Source of the DNA: Gaoshiqia hydrogeniformans
GTDB taxonomy: Bacteria; Bacteroidota; Bacteroidia; Bacteroidales; Prolixibacteraceae
Reading direction: 5' to 3'
Assembly (NCBI RefSeq): GCF_049347105.1
Contig: NZ_CP186334.1
Coordinates: forward strand, 310,001-374,000
DNA: 64,000 bases
A model generated the notes under the pieces. That model did not search any database, had not been told where the DNA came from, and saw nothing but the letters and a program-made list of their open reading frames with translations. Position 1 is the stretch's first letter. Each line of letters begins with the position of its first letter. Shown here piece after piece: positions 16,406 through 24,705 of the stretch. The position numbers were made by a program, and so were the translations under genes.

Positions 16406-17710
16406 ATGACGACTAAAAATCTGAAATTCGAGACGCTGCAGCTACATGCAGGTCAACAAGCCGATCCGACGACCGGCTCGCGGGCGGTCCCCATCTATCA
16501 AACCAGTTCGTATGTGTTTAAAGATGCGGACCATGCAGCCAATTTATTTGGGTTAAAAGAATTCGGGAATATTTATACCCGCATCATGAACCCCACCTCA
16601 GACGTGTTTGAGCAGCGCATGGCGGCCCTCGAAGGCGGGGTGGCAGCGCTGGCTGTAGCTTCGGGCCACGCCGCGCAGTTCCTGATTTTCAACACGCTGC
16701 TGGAATTGGGCGATAATTTTGTCAGTTCACCTTTCCTTTACGGCGGAACTTATAACCAGTTCACCGTTTCATTCAAAAAACAGGGAATTGAAGCCCGCTT
16801 GACCGAAGACCTGAACCCGGAATCATTTGAAAAACTGATTGATGACAAAACAAAACTGATCTTCATCGAAACCATCGGTAATCCCGGCTATGTCATTCCT
16901 GATTTTGACGCGATTGCCGACCTGGCCCGGAAATACGACATCCCCTTGGTTGTTGACAATACCTTTGCCGGCGGAGGCTACCTGTTCCGCCCCATCGAAC
17001 ATGGCGCCAACATTGTGGTTGAATCGGCCACCAAATGGATCGGCGGACACGGGACCAGCATCGGCGGGGTGATTGTCGATGCCGGTAACTACAACTGGGG
17101 CAACGGCAAATTCCCCGGGTTTACCGAACCCTCTGACGGTTATCACGGATTGAAATTCTGGGATATCTTTAACTTCGACGGTCCGTTTGGAAACATCGCC
17201 TTTATCATTAAAGCCCGGGTGGAAGGGCTGCGCGATTTTGGCCCGGCTATCAGCCCGTTCAACTCTTTCCTGTTGCTGCAAGGACTGGAAACACTATCTT
17301 TGCGCATGGACAGGCACGTTCAAAATGCCCAACAATTAGCCGAATGGCTCGAAATACACCCGAAAGTGGAAAGCGTGAATTACCCGGGACTGAAAAACAA
17401 CCCATCCTACGAACTGGCGAAAAAGTATTTCCCGAAAGGACCGGGGAGCATGTTAAATTTCACAGTTAAAGGAGGAACAGAAGAAGCCAAACAGGTTGTT
17501 AACAACCTGCAGCTGGCCAGCCACCTGGCCAATGTGGGCGATGCCAAAACGCTGATCATCCAGCCTGCGGCAACCACGCACCAGCAGCTATCGGCCGATG
17601 CCCAGCTGGCGGCCGGGGTTTACCCGTCGCAATTGCGCGTATCCGTGGGGCTCGAACATATTGATGACATCATTGCCGATTTTGAACAAGCCCTGGATAA
17701 AATTGGTTAA
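16406..17710 (+). CDS. metY: O-acetylhomoserine sulfhydrylase (O-acetylhomoserine aminocarboxypropyltransferase)
   Basis: 434 residues, a PLP-dependent Cys/Met metabolism enzyme of fold type I. The Schiff-base lysine is K210 within ESATKWIGGHGT; VVDNTF precedes it and the N-terminal FETLQLHAGQQ is typical of MetY. It converts O-acetylhomoserine and sulfide into homocysteine and acetate, the direct-sulfhydrylation branch of methionine synthesis. It lies 18 bp after the aspartokinase-like gene and 77 bp before metA, whose product makes its substrate. Length is normal and all key motifs are present. Confidence 0.93.
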   Translation: MTTKNLKFETLQLHAGQQADPTTGSRAVPIYQTSSYVFKDADHAANLFGLKEFGNIYTRIMNPTSDVFEQRMAALEGGVAALAVASGHAAQFLIFNTLLELGDNFVSSPFLYGGTYNQFTVSFKKQGIEARLTEDLNPESFEKLIDDKTKLIFIETIGNPGYVIPDFDAIADLARKYDIPLVVDNTFAGGGYLFRPIEHGANIVVESATKWIGGHGTSIGGVIVDAGNYNWGNGKFPGFTEPSDGYHGLKFWDIFNFDGPFGNIAFIIKARVEGLRDFGPAISPFNSFLLLQGLETLSLRMDRHVQNAQQLAEWLEIHPKVESVNYPGLKNNPSYELAKKYFPKGPGSMLNFTVKGGTEEAKQVVNNLQLASHLANVGDAKTLIIQPAATTHQQLSADAQLAAGVYPSQLRVSVGLEHIDDIIADFEQALDKIG

Positions 17711-17787
17711 TTAACAGTACAGAAAGAGCTTGCCTGTAACTTTATTCGGTTGCAGGCAAGCCAATTTAATATTTAAACGATAAAATT

Positions 17788-18705
17788 ATGCCACTGAATA
17801 TTCCGGATAAGTTACCAGCCATCGAGCTGCTTCTTAAGGAAAACATTTTTGTTATTGATGAAACCCGCGCGTTACATCAGGATATTCGCCCGTTAAAACT
17901 GGTCATTCTAAACCTGATGCCCTTAAAAATTACAACAGAGACCGATCTGCTGCGGGTTTTGTCAAATTCGCCGCTTCAGGTCGAAATCGATTTTTTAAAA
18001 ATCAAAGAACACCGGCATAAAAACACTTCGGCCGAACACATGAAGATGTTTTATAAAAACTTTGATGAAATCAAAAACAGGAAATACGATGGCATGATCA
18101 TTACCGGCGCTCCCGTCGAACATTTGCCTTTCGAAGAGGTCACCTACTGGAACGAGATGAAAACCATTCTCGACTGGTCGCTTCACCACGTCACCTCCTC
18201 GTTTTTTATTTGCTGGGCATCACAGGCGGCCTTATTCCATTTTTACGGTATTCCCAAATACCCCCTGGACAAAAAAATGTTCGGCGTTTTCAAACACCGG
18301 ATTTCCGATAATAAATTGCCTATTTTCAGAGGATTCGATGACGAATATTATGTTCCTCATTCCCGGCACACCGAAATCAGGGCCGAAGACATTGAAAAGG
18401 TGCCCGAACTCGAAATCATTTCCCGCTCTGCAGAATCGGGCGTTAACATGGTCATGGCCCGTAACGGACGCCAGATCTTTATCACCGGACATGCCGAATA
18501 TGCACGCGAAACCCTGAACAACGAATACCAACGCGACTTGTCGAAAAATTTACCCATCAACATCCCGGTAAATTATTACCCGGACGATAATCCTCAAAAT
18601 AGACCCTTGCTAAAATGGCGTTCCGCGGCGAACTTACTGTTTACAAACTGGTTGAACTACTACGTTTACCAGGAAACACCCTATAATCTGGATGACATTG
18701 GATAG
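17788..18705 (+). CDS. metA: Homoserine O-acetyltransferase (MetA family)
   Basis: 305 residues of the MetA/HTS family. The catalytic Cys142 (FFICWASQAAL), His235 and Glu237 (ITGHAEYARET) are all at their family positions. Residue 111 is Glu (GAPVEHLPF). In the characterised family Glu at this position goes with acetyl-CoA use and Gly with succinyl-CoA, so this should be a homoserine O-acetyltransferase despite the usual annotation as succinyltransferase. That agrees with metY just upstream, which uses O-acetylhomoserine. The 77-bp gap contains an inverted repeat around GCTTGCCTGTAAC/GTTGCAGGCAAGC (about 17729-17761) that could attenuate or terminate. Confidence 0.93.
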   Translation: MPLNIPDKLPAIELLLKENIFVIDETRALHQDIRPLKLVILNLMPLKITTETDLLRVLSNSPLQVEIDFLKIKEHRHKNTSAEHMKMFYKNFDEIKNRKYDGMIITGAPVEHLPFEEVTYWNEMKTILDWSLHHVTSSFFICWASQAALFHFYGIPKYPLDKKMFGVFKHRISDNKLPIFRGFDDEYYVPHSRHTEIRAEDIEKVPELEIISRSAESGVNMVMARNGRQIFITGHAEYARETLNNEYQRDLSKNLPINIPVNYYPDDNPQNRPLLKWRSAANLLFTNWLNYYVYQETPYNLDDIG

Positions 18706-18808
18706 AAAACGAACATTGAACGGCAACTGCGTAAAGAAAACAGACTGGTAATATTATTTTCAGGTTCTCAGAAAATCCGTAATTTTAGAGAAACCAAAAT
18801 GGAAAACC

Positions 18809-19462
18809 ATGTCAGCAAAAAAGAGAATCGCAGTTGTTTTATCCGGTTGCGGTGTTTACGACGGAGCTGAAATTCATGAAGCCACCCTTATCCTGTTGGC
18901 CATTTCGCGTGCAGGCGCCGAATATGTCATCTTTGCACCCGATATCGCCCAAACCCATGTCATCAACCACCTGACCGGCGAAGTGATGAATGAAAGCCGG
19001 AACGTCCTGGTTGAATCGGCCAGGATTGCCCGCGGAAAAATTGAAAACCTGAAAAATTACAAGGCCTCCGCATTTGACGCCCTGATCTTTCCGGGCGGTT
19101 TTGGCGCAGCAAAAAACCTCAGCAGCTTTGCATTCGACGGCCCCGGCTGCACCGTGGATCCGGATGTTGAAGCAGCTGTAAAAAATACGGTTGCTGCGGG
19201 AAAGCCGATCGGGGCCCTGTGCATTGCACCGGCAGTTATTACAAGAATTCTGGGAGATATTGAAGTCACCATCGGAAACGATCCGGAAACAGCCGGCGCC
19301 ATTGAAGCCATGGGAGGGAAACACACGCATACCACGCACGGCGAAGTGATTGTCGACCGGAAATACAAAGTACTCAGCACTCCCTGTTACATGCTCAACG
19401 CCAGTATCTCTCAAATTGCCGAAGGAGCCGAAAATCTGATAAAAACCATTCTGTATATCTGA
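18809..19462 (+). CDS. elbB: ElbB-like DJ-1/PfpI-family glyoxalase
   Basis: 217 residues of the DJ-1/PfpI superfamily. VVLSGCGVYDGAEIHEA at the N-terminus is the ElbB signature, the nucleophile-elbow Cys is C138 (GALCIAPAV), and ALIFPGGFGAAKN lies near residue 92. ElbB of E. coli is linked to isoprenoid synthesis and has glyoxalase activity in vitro; the physiological role is uncertain. It is 103 bp after metA on the same strand and may have its own promoter. The gene is complete. Confidence 0.9.
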   Translation: MSAKKRIAVVLSGCGVYDGAEIHEATLILLAISRAGAEYVIFAPDIAQTHVINHLTGEVMNESRNVLVESARIARGKIENLKNYKASAFDALIFPGGFGAAKNLSSFAFDGPGCTVDPDVEAAVKNTVAAGKPIGALCIAPAVITRILGDIEVTIGNDPETAGAIEAMGGKHTHTTHGEVIVDRKYKVLSTPCYMLNASISQIAEGAENLIKTILYI

Positions 19463-19523
19463 TTCAGCCAACCGCGGAAAACTGACGGCTGGTTTTTCGC
19501 CCGATATTCAAATTTAATTGACA

Positions 19524-19554
19524 GGCCGGTTTCTCACCGGCCCGTTTCTTTTTT
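19524..19554 (+). terminator. Rho-independent terminator after elbB
   Basis: GGCCGGT and ACCGGCC form a perfect 7-bp stem with loop TTCTC, followed by CGTTTCTTTTTT. Confidence 0.85.
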
Positions 19555-19755
19555 ATGAGTTTCTCAACATTCCCAACCCGTTTTCTTTTTCGCTCTTACT
19601 GAACTAAATTTCATTTAAACACCTTTGATCCAATCTCATTTCAGCAATCATTTCTTCCTTAATCCTTTTTCTTAACATTAAATTCAAATAACTGTCATTT
19701 TGCTTAGACTACTTTTAAATAAGCCACTTTACTCGACCGTTGCTTTTTAAATTTT

Positions 19756-19763
19756 TATATTTG
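19756..19763 (+). promoter_or_regulatory. -7 promoter element of the CoA-transferase gene
   Basis: TATATTTG matches the Bacteroidota consensus TAnnTTTG and lies 40 bases before the ATG. No convincing -33 element stands at the usual distance. Confidence 0.5.
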
Positions 19764-19803
19764 CGGCAAATTTTCAGAGCGCAATCTATTCTAATTCACA
19801 ATT

Positions 19804-21114
19804 ATGAAACAAATCAAATACGTTACAGCTCAGGAAGCTGTACAAGTTATAAAATCCGGCGATCGTGTTCATCTCAGCAGTGTGGCTGTTACGCCGCATA
19901 CGCTGATAAAGCCAATGGTTGAGCGTGGAAGGAACGGAGAACTCTTCGATGTAAAAATCCAGCACATCCACGTGGAAGGAAACGTGGAATATGCCAATCC
20001 TGAATTTGAAGGGATTTTTGTATCCGAGCAATTTTTCGTAGGCGGTAACCTGCGTAAGCAGACCCAAGCCGGTTATGCCGATTATATTCCGGTTTTTCTG
20101 AGTGAAACACAAAAACTGATTCGCGAAGGCTACACCAAGGTAAACGTAGCCATGATCATGTGTTCAACACCCGACAAACATGGTTTTGTATCGCTGGGCA
20201 CTTCGGTTGATGCCACCCTGGCCGCCGTACAAACGGCCGATGTGGTTATTGCGGCGGTAAATCCCAACGTACCGCGCGCCTGGGGCGATGCCATGATCCA
20301 CATCAACGAAATCGATATTTTTGTTGAAGACAACATTGAGCTTTATGCTCACGATATGGCCCCGCTAACTGAAACTGAAACCGCCATCGGCCGGAATGTG
20401 GCCGAACTGGTAGAAGACGGCGCGTGTTTGCAAATGGGTATCGGTGGTATCCCCAATGCTGTGCTCGCCCAGTTAGGAAACCACAAAGACCTTGGCGTCC
20501 ACACCGAAATGTTTGCCGACGGCATCCTGCCACTGGTTGACAAAGGAGTTGTTACCGGTAAACACAAAAACCTCGATAAAGGCAAAATGGTCGCCTCTTT
20601 CCTGATGGGAACCAAAGCCCTGTACGACTTTATCGACGATAACCCCATGGTGGCGATGATGGATGTTGGTTATACCAACAGTGTCAGCGTCATCCGTCAG
20701 TTGGACAAAGTTACAGCCATCAACTCGGCATTGGCGATCGATTTAACCGGTCAGGTTTGCGCCGACTCCATCGGCATTAAACACTATTCGGGCGTTGGCG
20801 GGCAAATTGACTTTATCCGCGGCGCCGGATATTCAAAAGGCGGTAAACCTATTATTGCCATCCCCTCGGTCACCGAAAAAGGGATTTCAAAAATCAGCCC
20901 CACCCTGCTGCCCGGATCAGGTGTCGTAAGCACCCGCGCCAATATGCACTGGGTTGTTACCGAATACGGAGCGGTAAACCTGTATGGAAAAACCTTGCAG
21001 GAGAGGGCAAAACTACTGATCTCAATCGCCCATCCCGAACATCGGGAAACATTGGATAAAGCTGCTTTTGAACGGTTTGGGCCTCACTTCTATTTTAAAG
21101 GAAAAACGAACTAA
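19804..21114 (+). CDS. Acetyl-CoA hydrolase/transferase-family CoA-transferase
   Basis: 436 residues of the class I CoA-transferase family that includes 4-hydroxybutyrate, acetate:succinate and propionate CoA-transferases. The glycine-rich MGIGGIPNAVL motif lies near residue 217, and the catalytic glutamate is E235 in HTEMFADG. The C-terminal VVTEYGAVNLYGKT is conserved. The enzyme moves CoA between short-chain acids. Because methylmalonyl-CoA epimerase and decarboxylase follow, propionyl-CoA:succinate (or acetate) exchange closing a propionate fermentation cycle is the likely role; 4-hydroxybutyrate use cannot be excluded. It is separated from mce by a terminator, so it is a single-gene unit. 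Confidence 0.88.
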   Translation: MKQIKYVTAQEAVQVIKSGDRVHLSSVAVTPHTLIKPMVERGRNGELFDVKIQHIHVEGNVEYANPEFEGIFVSEQFFVGGNLRKQTQAGYADYIPVFLSETQKLIREGYTKVNVAMIMCSTPDKHGFVSLGTSVDATLAAVQTADVVIAAVNPNVPRAWGDAMIHINEIDIFVEDNIELYAHDMAPLTETETAIGRNVAELVEDGACLQMGIGGIPNAVLAQLGNHKDLGVHTEMFADGILPLVDKGVVTGKHKNLDKGKMVASFLMGTKALYDFIDDNPMVAMMDVGYTNSVSVIRQLDKVTAINSALAIDLTGQVCADSIGIKHYSGVGGQIDFIRGAGYSKGGKPIIAIPSVTEKGISKISPTLLPGSGVVSTRANMHWVVTEYGAVNLYGKTLQERAKLLISIAHPEHRETLDKAAFERFGPHFYFKGKTN

Positions 21115-21120
21115 ATCAAG

Positions 21121-21148
21121 AAGGCAGGCGGGAGTCCTGCCTTTTTTT
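21121..21148 (+). terminator. Rho-independent terminator after the CoA-transferase gene
   Basis: AAGGCAGG and CCTGCCTT form an 8-bp stem around CGGGAGT, followed by a run of seven T. Confidence 0.92.
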
Positions 21149-21349
21149 CAAAAATATCTTTTTAGACTCAAACCCGGAACTCTGCTATTACCCGGCCGTA
21201 AAACAAATTTACCCGGAGCCGGTCAATAAAAAATGACAGCTTGATTTTCGAACTTTTGAGCCATTCGTTTAAAAAGGATACACGCGGAAAACCATACAAC
21301 AATACGCACCATTAAATACAATTTTACAACCTTATAATACTTTATAGAA

Positions 21350-21751
21350 ATGGAAATATCGCATATTGAACACATCGGCATTGCAGTAAACAGCCTTGAA
21401 GAGGCCATCCCCTATTACGAAAATGTATTGGGCCTGAAATGTTATGCCATCGAAGAAGTAACCGACCAGAAAGTAAAAACAGCCTTTTTTAAGGTAGGCG
21501 ACACAAAAATCGAGCTGCTTGAATCAACCGACCCGGAAGGACCGATTGGTAAATTCATTGAAAAGAAAGGACAAGGAATCCACCACCTGGCATTCGCGGT
21601 TGACAATGTCGGCAAAGCATTGACCGAAGCCCAGGAAAAAGGAGTTGTTCTGATCGACAAAAGCTCGCGTAAAGGCGCCGAAGGTTTAAATATCGGTTTC
21701 CTTCACCCAAAATCAACCTTAGGTGTATTGACTGAATTTTGCTCCGAGTAA
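21350..21751 (+). CDS. mce: Methylmalonyl-CoA epimerase
   Basis: 133 residues of the vicinal-oxygen-chelate fold, with paired beta-alpha-beta units. Metal-ligand candidates are the His in IEHIGIAV, the Glu in KIELLES, the His pair in GIHHLAF and the terminal Glu in LTEFC. It interconverts the (R)- and (S)-methylmalonyl-CoA epimers, linking methylmalonyl-CoA mutase to the decarboxylase encoded downstream. Length is standard. It begins a five-gene operon with the sodium-pump genes, following about 200 bp of gene-free sequence after the previous terminator. Confidence 0.93.
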   Translation: MEISHIEHIGIAVNSLEEAIPYYENVLGLKCYAIEEVTDQKVKTAFFKVGDTKIELLESTDPEGPIGKFIEKKGQGIHHLAFAVDNVGKALTEAQEKGVVLIDKSSRKGAEGLNIGFLHPKSTLGVLTEFCSE

Positions 21752-21789
21752 CAAATTTGACTACCAATTTTTATTTACAAAAATCAACA

Positions 21790-23349
21790 ATGAATAATCA
21801 GGATAAAATCAAACAACTCATTGACCTCCGCAGTGAGGCCAAACTGGGAGGCGGAGAGAAAAGAATCGAAGCCCAGCACCAAAAAGGAAAGTTAACGGCG
21901 CGCGAACGGATCGACTTGCTGCTCGACGAGGGCAGTTTCGAAGAATTTGATATGTTCGTCACACACCGTTGCGACAACTTCGGCATCGAAAAAACCAAAT
22001 TTTTAGGCGACGGCGTTGTGACCGGACAAGGAACCATCGATGGCCGTTTGGTTTATGTTTTTTCACAGGACTTCACCGTTTTTGGAGGCTCATTGTCTGA
22101 AACTTTCGCCCAAAAAATTTGTAAAGTAATGGATATGGCGCTGAAAGTCGGCGCTCCGCTGGTCGGCATTAACGACTCGGGAGGCGCACGGATCCAGGAA
22201 GGTGTTACCGCCCTGGCCGGTTACGCCGAAATTTTCGAACGTAACATCATGGCATCGGGTGTAATCCCCCAAATCTCCGCTATTTTCGGTCCCTGTGCAG
22301 GCGGTGCAGTATATTCTCCGGCGCTCACCGACTACATCATCATGAGCAAAGGAACCAGTTACATGTTTGTAACCGGGCCTAAAGTGGTTAAAACAGTTAC
22401 CGGCGAAGTGGTCACCGACGAACAACTGGGCGGAGCCTCCGTTCACGGGTCCAAATCGGGCGTTACTCACTTTATTGCTGAAGACGAACAGGAAGGGCTT
22501 GCCCTGATCCGTAAACTGCTGAGCTATCTGCCTCAAAACAACCTGGAAGATGCTCCTTTGGCGCCTTGCGATGATCCGATCGACCGGCTGGATGACTTCC
22601 TGAATGAAGTCATACCCGATAATCCAAATAAGCCGTACGATGTAAAAGATGTCATCCATTCCATCGTCGACTACAACGAATTCCTCGAAGTACACCGGAA
22701 CTACGCGCAAAATATTGTGGTTGGTTTTGCCCGGTTCAACGGTATTTCAACCGGGATTGTCGCCAACCAGCCAAACTACCTGGCCGGCGTACTCGACATC
22801 AATGCGTCGCGTAAAGCCGCTCGCTTTGTGCGCTTCTGCGATGCTTTCAACATTCCGATTGTTACCCTGGTTGATGTTCCCGGATTTTTACCCGGAACGG
22901 CTCAGGAATATGGCGGTATAATTTCACATGGCGCCAAACTATTGTTTGCTTACGGCGAAGCTACGGTTCCAAAAGTCACGGTAATCCTGCGTAAATCGTA
23001 TGGCGGCGCCTATTGCGTGATGAGCTCGAAACACCTGCGCGGCGATGTGAACTACTCGTGGCCAACCGGCGAAATTGCCGTTATGGGACCAAAAGGAGCC
23101 ATCGAAGTGCTGCAAAGCAAAAAAATCAAGGAAATTGAAGACGATCAGGAACGCGCTGAGTTTGTCGCAAAACAGGAAGAAGAGTACAAAGATAAATTCG
23201 CGAATCCCTACAACGCGGCCAGGTATGGTTACATCGATGATGTCATCGAACCGCGCAACACCCGTTTCCGGATTATCCGTGCACTCCAGTCGCTGGCAAC
23301 AAAAAAAGATGTCATGCCTCCGAAAAAACACACCAATATTCCATTATAA
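21790..23349 (+). CDS. mmdA: Methylmalonyl-CoA decarboxylase alpha subunit / acyl-CoA carboxyltransferase
   Basis: 519 residues of the biotin-dependent carboxyltransferase family (PccB/MmdA type). The start is the ATG at 21790, 38 bp after mce. The first oxyanion-hole region (GINDSGGARIQEG near 127) and the second (LRKSYGGAYCVMSS near 415) are intact. In the decarboxylase complex it moves the carboxyl group from (S)-methylmalonyl-CoA to biotin on the gamma-carboxyl carrier. The adjacent OadG-, biotin- and OadB-type subunits argue for sodium-pumping decarboxylase rather than propionyl-CoA carboxylase, because no biotin carboxylase gene is present. Confidence 0.93.
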   Translation: MNNQDKIKQLIDLRSEAKLGGGEKRIEAQHQKGKLTARERIDLLLDEGSFEEFDMFVTHRCDNFGIEKTKFLGDGVVTGQGTIDGRLVYVFSQDFTVFGGSLSETFAQKICKVMDMALKVGAPLVGINDSGGARIQEGVTALAGYAEIFERNIMASGVIPQISAIFGPCAGGAVYSPALTDYIIMSKGTSYMFVTGPKVVKTVTGEVVTDEQLGGASVHGSKSGVTHFIAEDEQEGLALIRKLLSYLPQNNLEDAPLAPCDDPIDRLDDFLNEVIPDNPNKPYDVKDVIHSIVDYNEFLEVHRNYAQNIVVGFARFNGISTGIVANQPNYLAGVLDINASRKAARFVRFCDAFNIPIVTLVDVPGFLPGTAQEYGGIISHGAKLLFAYGEATVPKVTVILRKSYGGAYCVMSSKHLRGDVNYSWPTGEIAVMGPKGAIEVLQSKKIKEIEDDQERAEFVAKQEEEYKDKFANPYNAARYGYIDDVIEPRNTRFRIIRALQSLATKKDVMPPKKHTNIPL

Positions 23350-23358
23350 AGAACAACC

Positions 23359-24246
23359 ATGCAAAACAGATTCAAACAGTTATTTACCGGGATCGTCATC
23401 TACCTGGTGGTTTTTGCAGGCCAAACGCTGAAAGCGCAAAGCGCCTCCGACCTCCGGTTTAATGAAATTCTGGTGTACAACGATTCAAACTATGTTGACG
23501 AATTTGGCCTTCGCAGTGGTTGGATCGAAATAGTCAATTCATCATTCAGCAACGTCAACATCGCCGGTTGTTATCTGACCGACGATCTGAATAATCCGAC
23601 CAAATACTGGATTCCTACAGGCACGCCGCTAACCGCTTTGTCCCCGAGAGGATTTATCCTGTTTTTTGCCGACGATCATCCCAGCCGGGGTATTTTTCAC
23701 CTGAATTTCACGTTGGAGGAAGGAAAAACCATCGCCCTTGTTGATGCAAACGGCAGAACAATCATTGATAAACTGGAATTAGGCGAAGGCCACCGGCCCG
23801 ATATTTCGTATGCCCGCGTAAGTCCCGACTCTAACGAGTGGGAGTTTAAAGAGAAAACCACTCCCGGCTCGGACAACGATCACAGCAAGAAAGCTTCATC
23901 CGGTGAAAAATTCGTTCAGATTGACCCTGCAGGTATGGGTTTGACCCTGGTCGCCATGTTTGTTGTGTTTTCGTCGCTGGCCATCCTGTACATTTTCTAT
24001 AAGATGATTGGCCGTCTGTTTACACGGGCGAAAAAAGCAAGACCCAAAGAAGGTGAAGCAATTACCGTAGTTGCGCCGGTTGAACAACTATCCGGTGAAG
24101 TGAATGCCGCGATTGCCATGACCCTGTACCTGTATCAGACCGAAATGCACGACTTTGAGAATACCGTACTGACGATTAAGAAGGTTTCCAGATCGTATTC
24201 GCCCTGGAGCTCAAAAATTTATACGTTAAGAAAAACTCCCCGCTAA
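23359..24246 (+). CDS. Lamin-tail domain fused to OadG-like decarboxylase gamma subunit
   Basis: 295 residues. A signal peptide (1-27, ending LKAQ) is followed by a lamin-tail (LTD) beta-sandwich at about 33-168, with FNEILVYN, GWIEIVNSS, GCYLTDD and GFILFFAD. One membrane helix (192-214) leads to a C-terminal cytosolic part ending near VNAAIAMTLYLY, which resembles OadG. The gamma subunit normally is a small membrane anchor of about 80-100 residues holding the sodium pump together. Here the N-terminal domain would sit outside the membrane, in the periplasm, perhaps tethering the pump to another protein or the wall. It is encoded between the alpha and biotin subunits with gaps of about 10 bp. 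Confidence 0.82.
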   Translation: MQNRFKQLFTGIVIYLVVFAGQTLKAQSASDLRFNEILVYNDSNYVDEFGLRSGWIEIVNSSFSNVNIAGCYLTDDLNNPTKYWIPTGTPLTALSPRGFILFFADDHPSRGIFHLNFTLEEGKTIALVDANGRTIIDKLELGEGHRPDISYARVSPDSNEWEFKEKTTPGSDNDHSKKASSGEKFVQIDPAGMGLTLVAMFVVFSSLAILYIFYKMIGRLFTRAKKARPKEGEAITVVAPVEQLSGEVNAAIAMTLYLYQTEMHDFENTVLTIKKVSRSYSPWSSKIYTLRKTPR

Positions 24247-24258
24247 CAAATATCAAAC

Positions 24259-24702
24259 ATGAAAAAGTTTAAATTCACCATAAACGGTAATCAATACGAA
24301 ACCGAGATCATCAATATTGAAGACAATATTGCAGAAATCGAAATAAACGGTTCGTTGTATAAAGTTGAAGTTGACAAAGAAATCAAAGCCTCGAAAACGC
24401 CAAAACTGGTTCGTCCAAAGGCGATTCCTTCAACAGACACTCATCCTGCCGAAGCAAAAACAAGCAGTCCTTCCGCACCAAAAGGAGCCGGAAATATAAA
24501 ATCACCGCTGCCGGGTGTGATCCTCGAAATCTTTGTCAAAGAAGGAGACCTTGTAGAACGAGGACAAAAATTGTTGATGCTCGAAGCCATGAAAATGGAA
24601 AATAACATTGAGGCAGATAAAGCAGGTAAAGTGATTTCAATCAAGGTTAGCAACGGCGCTTCGGTGATGGAGGGCGACGTGCTGATGGTAATAGGAGAAT
24701 AA
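24259..24702 (+). CDS. mmdC: Biotin carboxyl carrier subunit of methylmalonyl-CoA decarboxylase
   Basis: 147 residues. An N-terminal beta-rich region is followed by a Pro/Ala/Ser/Lys-rich linker (about 55-80) and a biotinyl domain. The biotin-accepting lysine is K112 within EAMKMEN. It carries the carboxyl group from the alpha subunit to the membrane beta subunit. It lies 12 bp after the gamma gene and 3 bp before the beta gene. The arrangement and size are those of MmdC/OadA carrier fragments. Confidence 0.92.
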   Translation: MKKFKFTINGNQYETEIINIEDNIAEIEINGSLYKVEVDKEIKASKTPKLVRPKAIPSTDTHPAEAKTSSPSAPKGAGNIKSPLPGVILEIFVKEGDLVERGQKLLMLEAMKMENNIEADKAGKVISIKVSNGASVMEGDVLMVIGE

Positions 24703-24705
24703 GAT

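Larger units (their letters stand above)
19463..19803. other. Gene-free stretch with terminators and the CoA-transferase promoter
   Basis: A CAGCC/GGCTG hairpin with a T tail (19466-19498) and a stronger one at 19524-19554 end the elbB transcript. A TATATTTG box at 19756-19763 precedes the next gene. The AT-rich middle shows nothing else. Confidence 0.6.
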
